64,000 nt of DNA from Desulfopila sp. IMCC35006. GTDB taxonomy: Bacteria; Desulfobacterota; Desulfobulbia; Desulfobulbales; Desulfocapsaceae. The stretch is taken from NCBI RefSeq assembly GCF_005116645.1, contig NZ_SWCM01000006.1, positions 248,001 through 312,000 of the forward strand, written 5' to 3'. Made by a program: the position numbers and the translations under genes. The notes beneath the pieces were generated by a model, which was not told the origin of the DNA, made no database searches, and worked only from the letters and a program-made list of their open reading frames with translations. Below, piece by piece: positions 17,519 through 25,759 of this stretch. Numbering within the stretch: position 1 is the first letter of the stretch; every line of letters starts with the position of its first letter.

Positions 17519-18097
17519 ATGAAGGAGATGAAAGAAATGGTGGATTTCATGACTGACAACGATCGTGTGCAATGTAAGCTGCTGGCGTTGCTGCTCGACT
17601 ACCCGGCCGCCTCATGGGAAACAGATCTCGTCGACGTACGCGAAACCGTTGATACGGTAGATGATCGACAGCGGCGAGACCTGCTGCAGAAATTTTTGCA
17701 TTATGCAGAAGCTACCCCGCTCGTAAAACTGCAGGAAACCTATACCGCAGCTTTTGACCTTGAGCCGGCCACCAGTCTGTATCTGACCTATCATCTCATG
17801 GGTGACAGTGAGGACCGCGGTAAAGCTCTTGCCGCGCTCCTGTGGCTGTACCACCGGGAGGGGTATGATGCGGCCATCGGCGAACTGCCGGATTATCTGC
17901 CCATGATTCTCGAATTTCTCGCCTTATGTCCAAAGCCGGAAGACGCCGACCTGCTGTGGTCCTGTCTCGGCACGGTAACTGATCTGGCGGAACGTCTGGC
18001 CAAAAACAGCCACCCCTATGCGGGGTTGGTGGAATTGGCGGCCGACATTGTACACCCTCGTATGTCCACTCACCCTGACACGAGCAAGGAGGTCTGA
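17519..18097 (+). CDS. narJ: Nitrate reductase molybdenum cofactor assembly chaperone
   Basis: NarJ binds apo-NarG and helps insert the molybdenum cofactor and the FS0 cluster; it is not part of the final enzyme. The 192-residue protein is all-helical and has the NarJ/TorD signature LTYHLMGDSEDRGKAL, preceded by QETYTAAFDLEP. Three further in-frame ATG codons lie within the first 11 codons. AAGGAG at 17522-17527 would favour the one at 17537, so the first six residues are doubtful. narI begins one base after its stop. Confidence 0.93.
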   Translation: MKEMKEMVDFMTDNDRVQCKLLALLLDYPAASWETDLVDVRETVDTVDDRQRRDLLQKFLHYAEATPLVKLQETYTAAFDLEPATSLYLTYHLMGDSEDRGKALAALLWLYHREGYDAAIGELPDYLPMILEFLALCPKPEDADLLWSCLGTVTDLAERLAKNSHPYAGLVELAADIVHPRMSTHPDTSKEV

Positions 18098-18098
18098 T

Positions 18099-18770
18099 AT
18101 GGATCTGGGCAACTCTCTGGCATTTCTTGTTTTCCCTTATATTGCGCTGACAATTTTTACCATAGGTCATCTCCTGCGGTATTTGACCGATCGTTATAAC
18201 TGGAATTCGAGATCCAGTGAATTTCTTGAAAAGAAACAATTATTCTTCGGCTCAACGATCTTTCACTGGGGGATAATTCTGACTTTTCTCGGCCACTTCG
18301 GAGGGCTTCTGGTCCCGCAAAGTTTTTTAGACATGGTGGGCATCAACGGTCAAATGCATACAGCAATCGCCCATTTGAGTGGACTGGTGGTCGGCAGTGG
18401 TGCACTTATCGGGCTCGGCATACTGCTCTATCGACGTACCTCAGTGTTACGGATCAAGCTCACCACCAGCTGGAACGACTTCGTCACTCTGGGCGGCCTT
18501 ATCTTTGTTGTCGGTGCCGGTCTCTACAATGTATTTTTTGGTGATTTTTACGTTCTGGACACGGTTGCTCCCTGGATCCGGGGGATCATAACCTTTACCC
18601 CTGATCCTACGCTGATGCAGAGTGTTCCCTGGAGCTACAAGATACATATCCTGAGTGCTTTGACCCTGTTGGCATTTTCTCCCTTTAGCCGTCTTGTGCA
18701 TATCTGGAGTGCACCGGCAGGATATTTTGCCCGGGGCTGGATACTGTTCAGGCGCAAGGTGGTGGAATAA
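18099..18770 (+). CDS. narI: Respiratory nitrate reductase, gamma (cytochrome b) subunit
   Basis: NarI anchors NarGH in the membrane and takes electrons from quinol through two b hemes. The 223-residue protein has five predicted membrane helices. Candidate heme-ligand histidines lie in FHWGIILTFLGHFGG (helix 2) and in the last helices (KIHILSA and SRLVHIWSAP). The start at 18099 is set by AAGGAGG eight bases upstream. An upstream extension of the frame overlaps narJ and is not translated as NarI. It converges on the next gene with an eight-base gap, so the operon ends here. Confidence 0.95.
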   Translation: MDLGNSLAFLVFPYIALTIFTIGHLLRYLTDRYNWNSRSSEFLEKKQLFFGSTIFHWGIILTFLGHFGGLLVPQSFLDMVGINGQMHTAIAHLSGLVVGSGALIGLGILLYRRTSVLRIKLTTSWNDFVTLGGLIFVVGAGLYNVFFGDFYVLDTVAPWIRGIITFTPDPTLMQSVPWSYKIHILSALTLLAFSPFSRLVHIWSAPAGYFARGWILFRRKVVE

Positions 18771-18777
18771 AACTGTA

Positions 18778-19980
18778 TCATATCTTCGATCTCGTGACGG
18801 TGACGTCAGGCGTCAATCGATCACGAAAAAAGACGAATATTTCAATGAATAAGAATAACAACACAACCCAGGCAAAATAGAGGAGCAACGCGTCGTGGAG
18901 TGACTGCAGGATAGTGTCTGCAGCAACGCTCCCGGCAAGATCGAAGTTCAGGGTAAAGGCATACAGCATACCGAAGGTAAAGTTTCTCGACCACTGGGTC
19001 GGATCGTAGCTGAGAAGAGCATCAGTGAATCCGTAGAGTCTGGTTCGTTTGACGGCACGGGCAATCTCAACGATTTCCACAATGACAAACCAGAGCAGGA
19101 CCCACAGCCAGATCAGGAGGATGATATTGGCAGAGACCACCCCGCAAACTGCACTGGCCAGGCCAGTGATGGACATTGCTCCGTGGATGATGCAGTTGGT
19201 GTTGAACCAGCCTTGGTCCAGATCGATAGCGCTGTCCCCCTGGGCATAACGCCTTGCAATAAGAAAAAAGCTGACGAGGTAGAACAACACGCCAAACATG
19301 ATCATCCAGGGGGCAAGCAGCCGATAATAAAAACTGGTACCAAAGGCGGCCTTCCATACAATGACCAGGGATTGCGTACTGACTGTCGAGAGCAGCAGCA
19401 CGCCGTGCACCTTCCGCCAGGAATCAGTCGTAAGGAACAGGAAAAAATTCCTGACAGCTCGACTGATAAAAAACAACCACAGGCCGATGTTGCCGATGAC
19501 CAGTATCTGTACCAACGGTTTCCAGTCCGGCAGCCTCTGGCAAAGGGCGATGCCGCACACGGAGGTGCCGGCAATCCAGGTACCAACGGCAAAACTGCCA
19601 AGAGGATTGGCAAAGTGTGTCTTGAAAAGCCTTCTCTTCACCGCATCCATAATATAGGAGCCGGCGATAAAGAGAAAGAGAACGAAAAGAACCTGGGTAA
19701 GTGGCCGGGCAAGTTCATTGTTGAGCGAGGCAAAATGAATAATCGCGCCGTTTATAAAAATGCCGATTCCCATAACGATCGCACCGGAACCGGTTGGCGA
19801 GGGGATGTTTTTCATAAAGAGGAGCCTGATCAGCAAAAACCAACCGGCGATCAACATCGTCCGGAGCAGCTCCGACGAAGCTGGTATCGAGTCGGTTACG
19901 GCAGCCCATCCGGCGGCTACAGCGCAAACGACAAGAATCGTAGCACCTTCCAGGCGCCTGATATCCAGAGGTATCTTCAT
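18778..19980 (-). CDS. Ten-helix membrane protein, TDT/SLAC1-like
   Basis: This 400-residue protein is almost entirely membrane-spanning, with about ten helices. VHGVLLLSTVSTQSLVIV resembles the (T/A)TQS region of the tellurite-resistance/dicarboxylate transporter (TDT) family, which includes TehA and the plant anion channel SLAC1. The assignment rests on helix count and this motif only. SLAC1-type channels pass nitrate and chloride, and no NarK-type transporter is visible near narGHJI. An anion role linked to nitrate respiration is therefore plausible but unproven. It converges on narI with almost no gap. It could instead be an unrelated membrane protein of unknown function. Confidence 0.6.
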   Translation of the reverse strand: MKIPLDIRRLEGATILVVCAVAAGWAAVTDSIPASSELLRTMLIAGWFLLIRLLFMKNIPSPTGSGAIVMGIGIFINGAIIHFASLNNELARPLTQVLFVLFLFIAGSYIMDAVKRRLFKTHFANPLGSFAVGTWIAGTSVCGIALCQRLPDWKPLVQILVIGNIGLWLFFISRAVRNFFLFLTTDSWRKVHGVLLLSTVSTQSLVIVWKAAFGTSFYYRLLAPWMIMFGVLFYLVSFFLIARRYAQGDSAIDLDQGWFNTNCIIHGAMSITGLASAVCGVVSANIILLIWLWVLLWFVIVEIVEIARAVKRTRLYGFTDALLSYDPTQWSRNFTFGMLYAFTLNFDLAGSVAADTILQSLHDALLLYFAWVVLLFLFIEIFVFFRDRLTPDVTVTRSKI

Positions 19981-20381
19981 TGTACTCCTTGATTTGATAA
20001 ATCTGAATCCAGATTTACTCTTAGCACAATGTCGCCAAGGGTCCTCTTTTCAGCAATCAGGCATCAAATAGAGCAGAGCATGTCATCCGGCAGCCATTGA
20101 CAATAATTTCATATCCCATGAACTGTTGGCAGGCTACCGGGAGAATATCAATTCATGAACTAAATTCTACAAGATCTGGTGCGGATTCTCCACCCAAAAT
20201 TCGTTGCAGTAGCTGAACATTAGGAGTAATCAGAATTATGTTTCTATTAATGAAAAAGAGACAATATTCGAATATAGCCTATTCATATTCCTGGTTTTTC
20301 ACGTCGACAACACGCGCGCCGCACACATAGTGGTTGTCTAAAATTACGCGCTGTTTTCGACAATGAGGAGGTAGAAAAGAG
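19981..20381. other. Divergent promoter region with a repeat-end fragment
   Basis: The stretch separates two divergent genes and should hold both promoters. GTAGCTGAACATTAGGAGTA followed by ATCAG (20209-20233) resembles the right end of the palindromic element at 3346-3535. No other feature was recognised. Confidence 0.4.
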
Positions 20382-20699
20382 ATGAACTGCTGGTTTACAA
20401 GCAATCTCGGTGATGCCATGATGGCAGGAGAAGCATTAGAGCATATCAAAGACCTTTTCTTGTCAGAATACAAGACGGACAGCAGCAGAAAAGAACGGGC
20501 CTTATTCGTTCGCCACGAATCGGAGGGGCGTCTTCACTGTGAAGTCGTCGTCTACTTTTCTCCTGCGACGGTTATTGTGGCTAAAGCAGTTGATGCCACT
20601 CCTTGCAGTATCCCTCTTATAGACGGGTTATCTTTGTTGGCCGGCTCAAAGGAATCGTGGTCGATTTTCTTTCCGGAAAAAGGTGTTACGAAACAGTAA
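20382..20699 (+). CDS. Hypothetical protein, 105 residues
   Basis: I do not recognise the family. The protein begins MNCWFTSNLGDAMMAGEALE and has a central beta-rich stretch (CEVVVYFSPATVIVAKAV). It lacks a signal peptide and membrane helices. GAGGAGGT lies about nine bases ahead of the ATG, which supports a real gene. It converges on the ferredoxin gene, and a hairpin at 20794-20831 separates them. Confidence 0.65.
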   Translation: MNCWFTSNLGDAMMAGEALEHIKDLFLSEYKTDSSRKERALFVRHESEGRLHCEVVVYFSPATVIVAKAVDATPCSIPLIDGLSLLAGSKESWSIFFPEKGVTKQ

Positions 20700-20793
20700 G
20701 CTCCTCCATTTAGCCTCCAATAAATCAGTTATGACCATTGCTTCCATGCTTTTCAATAATTTGCTGATTTCATTCAGCAATCAGTCAAGAGAA

Positions 20794-20831
20794 GCACCAG
20801 GGTGCTGACAAAACCATCACCACCCTGGTGC
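20794..20831. terminator. Intergenic hairpin between convergent genes
   Basis: GCACCAGGGTG (20794-20804) pairs perfectly with 20821-20831 around a 16-base loop. A second hairpin, TTGCTGA with TCAGCAA (about 20761-20780), lies beside it. There is no T run, so termination is only inferred from the position between convergent genes. Confidence 0.5.
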
Positions 20832-20837
20832 CACCCC

Positions 20838-21029
20838 TCATTCTTTAGAAATACACTCAGCCGGACATGAAGCTATTGCCTCATCAACACAATCTTCTCC
20901 GGCATCTGCATCGTCCAGGACATATGCTTTTCCTGCATCGTCATCAAAGGCAAATACTGCGGGACAACATTCCACACAGGCTTCACAACCGATACATTCT
21001 TCTTGATCAATTACAACTTTCTCAGACAT
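20838..21029 (-). CDS. Ferredoxin, single 4Fe-4S cluster
   Basis: This 63-residue protein is an acidic ferredoxin with one CxxCxxC...CP motif: ECIGCEACVECCP near residues 11-23 and SCPAECI near the end. It should carry one 4Fe-4S cluster and act as a soluble low-potential electron carrier. Such ferredoxins are common in Desulfobacterota. It lies 78 bases downstream of the cupin gene on the same strand, so both may be transcribed from the sigma-54 promoter at 21598-21612. Confidence 0.92.
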   Translation of the reverse strand: MSEKVVIDQEECIGCEACVECCPAVFAFDDDAGKAYVLDDADAGEDCVDEAIASCPAECISKE

Positions 21030-21107
21030 GACATTCTCCTCATGTTTTTTTGATAATTACCCACTCACCTAATGCAGATGGGCGGGGCTATCTGTTGATG
21101 CAGTTCA

Positions 21108-21428
21108 TCAGATAGGCGGGGCTATTGTCACCAGGATTCTCATTTGCGTCTTTGCTCTTACGCCATGGGGTTCACGAATCTGGGAGATAAGGATATCTCC
21201 CTGTTTGGCTGGAATTTCCGCCTCGCCGTTACCGAGAAAAAAGCCCTCTCCTGCCAACACCTGAATGGAGAGTTCGCCATCCAGATCATGTGAGTGAACA
21301 GGGAAGGTAACCCCTTCATCCAGGTTGAAGTTGACGATTTTAAAGTTGGGTGAGTCTTCGACCAGAAAGAACCTTTTCATGGCGCCGGATGTAAATTCAT
21401 TGGTATCTTTTAATTGTAGAACTTTCAT
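21108..21428 (-). CDS. Cupin-domain protein
   Basis: This 106-residue protein is a single conserved beta-barrel cupin. FPVHSHDLDGELSIQVLAGEG is cupin motif 1 with its metal-binding His pair and Glu. GDILISQIREPHGVRA is motif 2 with the third His. The metal and substrate are unknown. It is the first gene after the sigma-54 promoter at 21598-21612 and is divergent from the NorR-type activator. This suggests a role in the response to nitric oxide or nitrosative stress, an inference from context only. Confidence 0.85.
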   Translation of the reverse strand: MKVLQLKDTNEFTSGAMKRFFLVEDSPNFKIVNFNLDEGVTFPVHSHDLDGELSIQVLAGEGFFLGNGEAEIPAKQGDILISQIREPHGVRAKTQMRILVTIAPPI

Positions 21429-21597
21429 GCTATCTCCTTTCGTCGATTTTGTTTAATAGACTTCCAGTATCGATCTATGTTGTATAACCATCCCGCCAAC
21501 AGAGTCTCTGGCGCACAACCGGCTCCTCATCTTTTAAGCCGATTTTTTTCGCGTGCACTCTTTGCAGGCAAGACATCCTCTCTTAACCTGAATTATT

Positions 21598-21612
21598 GCA
21601 ACTGCTGTGCCA
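21598..21612 (-). promoter_or_regulatory. Sigma-54 (-24/-12) promoter for the cupin gene
   Basis: Read on the minus strand, TGGCACAGCAGTTGCA matches the sigma-54 consensus TGGCAC-N5-TTGCW with correct spacing between GG and GC. It lies about 170 bases upstream of the cupin ATG. It faces away from the adjacent NorR-type enhancer-binding protein gene, the usual arrangement for a NorR-controlled operon. Confidence 0.85.
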
Positions 21613-21672
21613 TAAATCTAATCATTTAATTTCAATATGTTACGCAATATGTATCAATTTTCACAACATCTT

Positions 21673-21688
21673 TGTGTTGCGATACACA
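21673..21688. promoter_or_regulatory. Palindrome upstream of the sigma-54 promoter, candidate enhancer
   Basis: TGTGTTGCGATACACA is an inverted repeat of five bases with a six-base centre. A related sequence, GTTACGCAATATGTATC, lies just upstream of it (near 21640). Both are 30-75 bases beyond the -24 element, where enhancer sites for a sigma-54 activator are expected. The link to the NorR-type protein is inferred. Confidence 0.45.
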
Positions 21689-21713
21689 TAACATCGTTAT
21701 TATATTGATAACC

Positions 21714-23267
21714 ATGGATAAGCTTCATACTCTCTCAGCCATAGCGAACGACCTCACCGAGGTCATGAGTGCGGAAGATCGTTATCAACGATTATTGGAC
21801 GCACTCCGCCGTGCCATTCCGTATGATGCGGCAACCCTGCTCAGGGTCGAGGCTGACAAACTGATCCCCATAGCAGCCAAAGGACTCACCCCGGACGTGA
21901 TGGGACGAGTCTATTTGCGAAGCGAACACCCGCGCCTGGAGCTAATCTGCCAATCAGATACACCAATACTCTTTCCTGCAGACAGTCCACTCCCCGACCC
22001 TTTTGACGGTATGCTGGCTTCTGATCCTGAGGCCTTGCAGCACATCCATGCCTGCCTCGGCTGTCCGCTGCATGTCAACGGCAACCTGGTTGGCGTTCTG
22101 ACCGCCGATTCTGTTACTGTCGGAGCCTTTGACCGTCTGCCTAAACAGTATTTACAGACCATCGGTTCTATGGCCGGCGCGCAGTTGCAGGTAGCGGATT
22201 TACTCAAGGCACTTGAAGAAAAAGCCGAACGCCAGGGCCAGATTGCCTCAGACCTGATGCAGGATGTTGCCCTGCAGAGAGGCTGGGACATTCTTGGCAA
22301 GAGTCCGGTCATTGAAAAATTGCGGCAGGAAATTGAGCTGGTTGCGAAATCTGACTATACGATCCTGGTCCTGGGCGAAACCGGTGTTGGCAAAGAGCTG
22401 GTAACCAGAGCCATACATCGCCATTCCAATCGGCGAGATAAAGCGATGCTCTATCTCAATTGCGCGGCACTGCCGGATTCGCTCGCTGAAAGTGAACTTT
22501 TTGGTCATGTCAAGGGTTCGTTTACCGGGGCGAGCAATGACAGAGCCGGTAAATTCGAGCTTGCCGACGGCGGTACGCTTTTTTTGGACGAAATCGGCGA
22601 GCTCTCCCGGGAAATTCAGGCCAAAATTCTGCGGGTTATCCAGGAAGGCGAAATCCAGAGAATCGGCTCAGAAAAAATGATGCATGCGGACGTCCGCTTA
22701 CTTGCCGCCACGAACAGAAACCTGGAAACGGAGGTTCAGGCAGGCAGATTCAGAGCGGACCTGTATCACCGACTCAATGTATACCCGATAAAGGTACCGG
22801 CACTGCGGGAAAGAAAGGAGGATATCGCCATTCTTGCCGGCTTTTTCGCTGAACGGGCCCAAACACAACTTGGCCTGGGAGAAATTCGCATAAGCGAGGC
22901 CGCCTTACAGCTTCTCGGTCGTTATAATTGGCCGGGGAATGTCCGTGAACTGGAAAATATACTCTCCAGAGCCGTATTAAAGGCGTCCCAGCGATCTCAG
23001 GGCGAGGACTATTTAAGAATACTGCCCGAACATCTGGCCGGAGACCTCGGCTCAGCGCTCTACGTGCGCCCTGCCCCTGCCTGCGAGCCCCCTGCCGCTC
23101 CTCGGCAAAATCTTTCTTTTCGTGAGGAGGTAAAATCGTTTCAGATACAACTCATTCAAGCAGCACTCGATCGGAACGAAGGGAACTGGGCGGCTGCGGC
23201 TCGCGAGCTCGATATGCACCGCAGCAATCTCCATAACCTTGCAACGCGATTAGGGATGCGCCGATAG
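21714..23267 (+). CDS. norR: NorR-type nitric oxide-sensing sigma-54 activator
   Basis: This 517-residue regulator has an N-terminal GAF domain (about residues 1-170), a central AAA+ domain with the P-loop GETGVGKE, and a C-terminal Fis-type HTH (WAAAARELDMHRSNLHNLA). The GAF domain follows E. coli NorR closely. HPRLE, FPADSPLPDPFDG, HACLGCPL and TAD place the Arg, Asp and Cys residues that bind the nitrosyl iron. The sigma-54 contact loop is GSFTGA instead of GAFTGA, a known variant. By analogy it should sense NO and activate the divergent sigma-54 promoter. E. coli NorR drives norVW, but neither is here. The start at 21714 removes a 14-codon extension. Confidence 0.9.
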   Translation: MDKLHTLSAIANDLTEVMSAEDRYQRLLDALRRAIPYDAATLLRVEADKLIPIAAKGLTPDVMGRVYLRSEHPRLELICQSDTPILFPADSPLPDPFDGMLASDPEALQHIHACLGCPLHVNGNLVGVLTADSVTVGAFDRLPKQYLQTIGSMAGAQLQVADLLKALEEKAERQGQIASDLMQDVALQRGWDILGKSPVIEKLRQEIELVAKSDYTILVLGETGVGKELVTRAIHRHSNRRDKAMLYLNCAALPDSLAESELFGHVKGSFTGASNDRAGKFELADGGTLFLDEIGELSREIQAKILRVIQEGEIQRIGSEKMMHADVRLLAATNRNLETEVQAGRFRADLYHRLNVYPIKVPALRERKEDIAILAGFFAERAQTQLGLGEIRISEAALQLLGRYNWPGNVRELENILSRAVLKASQRSQGEDYLRILPEHLAGDLGSALYVRPAPACEPPAAPRQNLSFREEVKSFQIQLIQAALDRNEGNWAAAARELDMHRSNLHNLATRLGMRR

Positions 23268-23289
23268 GCAAGACAAGCTTTCAGCGTGC

Positions 23290-24357
23290 CTATTCAATTC
23301 TCTGCACCAGATCTTTTATCCGCCCCGTCTCCACAACCTCCAGAAACTGCTCCCCGAGCCTGCTGCTCATTTCCACCGTCTTCTCCCATGCAGCAACACG
23401 TTCCTCATCGCGCCCGGCAAGGCTGACAAAGTGGCTGCGGTTCGGAATCTCGCCCATTGGCAACTCCGCCACAAACGATGGGGACGGGGCCAGAAGCAGC
23501 ACGTCTGAGAGCATCCGACCATCAGCCTTTCGAGCCGGCATGTTTTTATCAAACCAGCCAAGCGTCACCTGGGAGTAGAAGTGCGGATACAGTACAATAC
23601 CCTCTTCTCCGCCAAGAAAGTCAAAAGCAGGATGATAGTGAAAGAGACCGCCATCTTTGTAGGCAGCGTTTTCAGCGCCGGAAATTGTGTGAACACTTTT
23701 CATTACCCAGGGGATGGACCCGCTGGCGAGCAACGCCTGGCGCAAATTTTCCTGGGATAGCGTTACCTCTCCCGCGGGAAATTCGCCATTCCGGCGAAAT
23801 GGCGGGGAGTCCCTCTTGTCATAAAAAAGCAAAGGCTCGCAGAACCGGCGAAAAAGGTTGCGGGAAATCCGGTTAGCCAGCCAGGCCATTGCCAGTCCGA
23901 TCAGTTCAACCTTTGGATTATCCGATGCAAGCGGACCGCGGCAGCGAACAGCGGAAAAATGCAGGCGGCAGTACGGATGCTGCAGAACCTCTTCAGGAAC
24001 GCCCGGCCCGACAAATTTGCGGAGGATCCGTTCAGCTTCGATCGCGACCTGATCAGGAGTTATCCTGCCCTGGTAATGCTGATGTATATAGGCTCTAGCC
24101 AGGCTGTCAAATGCTGCCTGCGGGTCCAGGCGGGCTGCTGCTGCGGATTTCCAGGATCCGATCGAGGTACCGTACAGATGTAACGGTTTCGTGCGCCCGG
24201 CAAACCACTGCCCGAAAAGTGCAGATTCCAGGCCGTGCAGCACCAGCCACTTGGCCGCACCTGAAGCACCGACCACCACTTTCACATCATCGGCACGGAG
24301 TCCACCCGATCGAATCCGTTCGTACGCTCTATGCCCGGCTAGAAAAAGTATATCCAT
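23290..24357 (-). CDS. Patatin-like phospholipase family protein
   Basis: This 355-residue protein carries the patatin catalytic dyad motifs. VVVGASGAAKW is the oxyanion glycine-rich segment, GTSIGSWKSA is the nucleophile elbow GXSXG (near residues 64-68), and KDGGLFHYH holds the catalytic Asp-Gly pair (near 235). Patatins hydrolyse acyl esters of lipids. No signal peptide or lipobox is seen, so it probably acts in the cytoplasm or at the inner membrane. It converges on norR with a gap of about 20 bases and appears to stand alone. Confidence 0.85.
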   Translation of the reverse strand: MDILFLAGHRAYERIRSGGLRADDVKVVVGASGAAKWLVLHGLESALFGQWFAGRTKPLHLYGTSIGSWKSAAAARLDPQAAFDSLARAYIHQHYQGRITPDQVAIEAERILRKFVGPGVPEEVLQHPYCRLHFSAVRCRGPLASDNPKVELIGLAMAWLANRISRNLFRRFCEPLLFYDKRDSPPFRRNGEFPAGEVTLSQENLRQALLASGSIPWVMKSVHTISGAENAAYKDGGLFHYHPAFDFLGGEEGIVLYPHFYSQVTLGWFDKNMPARKADGRMLSDVLLLAPSPSFVAELPMGEIPNRSHFVSLAGRDEERVAAWEKTVEMSSRLGEQFLEVVETGRIKDLVQRIE

Positions 24358-24425
24358 CTGTTATCATAAAAGCCTTGAAAAGAGATGCCCCACATGGCAC
24401 GTGATCCTCCTCTATTGGCGATAAG

Positions 24426-24471
24426 TCCCTGTTGCCGCATTGTCCGGCTCTTTGCGATGCGGGAACAGGGA
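24426..24471 (-). terminator. Hairpin downstream of the alcohol dehydrogenase gene
   Basis: TCCCTGTT (24426-24433) and CCGCAT (24435-24440) pair with ATGCGG (24457-24462) and AACAGGGA (24464-24471) across one G-G mismatch. It ends the minus-strand detoxification cluster. There is no clear T run. Confidence 0.55.
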
Positions 24472-24479
24472 GCTATCTC

Positions 24480-25637
24480 TTACAGACTGTACTCCAGGAT
24501 TTTCTTGCTTACATCCGGGGTAATATCCTGGTGCTCTCCCAAAGCTATCATGCCATGAGCCTGCAGCTGCTCCAGGAGAAGCGGGATACTGTCTTTGCCA
24601 ATGCCATAATCTGATAAGCGTGTTTTTACCTGCATCTGTTCAAAGAAGTCACGAGTCTTATCTATGGCCGCATTCATTCGCTGCTCCCTGTCGCCTTCCT
24701 TAATTCCCCAGACGCGCTCCGCATATTGGAGCAATTTTTCTCTTTTATGCTCTTTACATACAGTCAACACACTGGGGAGGATCACGGCAAGGGTCTGGGC
24801 ATGGTCAAGTCCATACCTCGCTGTTATTTCATGGCCAATCATATGGGTGGCCCAGTCTTGTGGTACTCCGGCCCCGATCAAGCCATTTAAAGCCAGGGTT
24901 GCGACCCACATCAGGTTGGACCGCACTTCGTAATCCTGTGGGGTTTCAAGTGCTTTAGGCCCCTCTTCAATCAACGTCAGCAACAGTCCTTCGGCAAATC
25001 GATCCTGGACTTTTCCGTTCACCGGATAGGTGAGATATTGCTCGACAATATGAACAAAGGCATCAACCACGCCATTGCTGATCTGTCGGGGTGGGAGCGT
25101 ATAGGTTTTTTCAGGATCCAGCACGGAAAAAACGGGGAACACAAAGGGACTCAAAAAGGCGAGTTTTGCCTGTAAGGATTTGCGGGTCACGACAGCGCCG
25201 CTGTTCATCTCCGATCCGGTCGCCGGCAGGGTCAATACCGAACCAAAAGGCAACGCTTTCCGGACCCCTGCCCCGTGCTGCACCAGAATATCCCAGGGCT
25301 CTCCGTCAAACACTGCCGCTGCGGCAATAAACTTTGTTCCATCTATGACAGAACCGCCGCCGACTGCCAGTAAAAAATCTATGGAATTTGTGTGGACCAT
25401 CTCCACTGCTTTCATCAGCGTTTCATACGTGGGGTTGGGTTCTATACCACTGAATTCAAAGACGGTATGATCACTTAGGGAGGCGAGCACCTCATCCAAA
25501 GTGCCGTTCTTCTTAACACTCCCACCACCATAGGTTATGAGCACACGACTTTTGGCAGGGATTTTGTTCTTTATTTCGGCTATTTTCCCTTTACCAAAAA
25601 GTATATGGGTGGGATTTGCAAAGTTAAAATCGAGCAT
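24480..25637 (-). CDS. Iron-containing alcohol dehydrogenase, YqhD-like
   Basis: This 385-residue group III alcohol dehydrogenase is YqhD-like. YqhD is an NADPH-dependent aldehyde reductase that clears short-chain and lipid-derived aldehydes. The nucleotide-binding motif is VGGGSVIDGTKFIA (near residue 93), preceded by TYGGGSVKKNG. The iron ligands are in DAFVHIVEQY, HMIGHEITARYGLDHAQTLA and nearby segments. A GGAGGT ribosome site precedes the ATG. It is the distal gene of a run with a PfpI-like and a CurA-like gene, although gaps of about 120 and 20 bases allow internal promoters. Aldehyde detoxification under TetR control is the likely role. Confidence 0.92.
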   Translation of the reverse strand: MLDFNFANPTHILFGKGKIAEIKNKIPAKSRVLITYGGGSVKKNGTLDEVLASLSDHTVFEFSGIEPNPTYETLMKAVEMVHTNSIDFLLAVGGGSVIDGTKFIAAAAVFDGEPWDILVQHGAGVRKALPFGSVLTLPATGSEMNSGAVVTRKSLQAKLAFLSPFVFPVFSVLDPEKTYTLPPRQISNGVVDAFVHIVEQYLTYPVNGKVQDRFAEGLLLTLIEEGPKALETPQDYEVRSNLMWVATLALNGLIGAGVPQDWATHMIGHEITARYGLDHAQTLAVILPSVLTVCKEHKREKLLQYAERVWGIKEGDREQRMNAAIDKTRDFFEQMQVKTRLSDYGIGKDSIPLLLEQLQAHGMIALGEHQDITPDVSKKILEYSL

Positions 25638-25759
25638 AATAATTGACCTCCACAGGTCCGTAACAGTTACGATATCTATTGAGTTTCCATCCTGAAACTA
25701 TTAAAAAAATACCTTGGTAGAAGGTATGGGAATGTTGTTTACGATGAAGATCACTCCCC

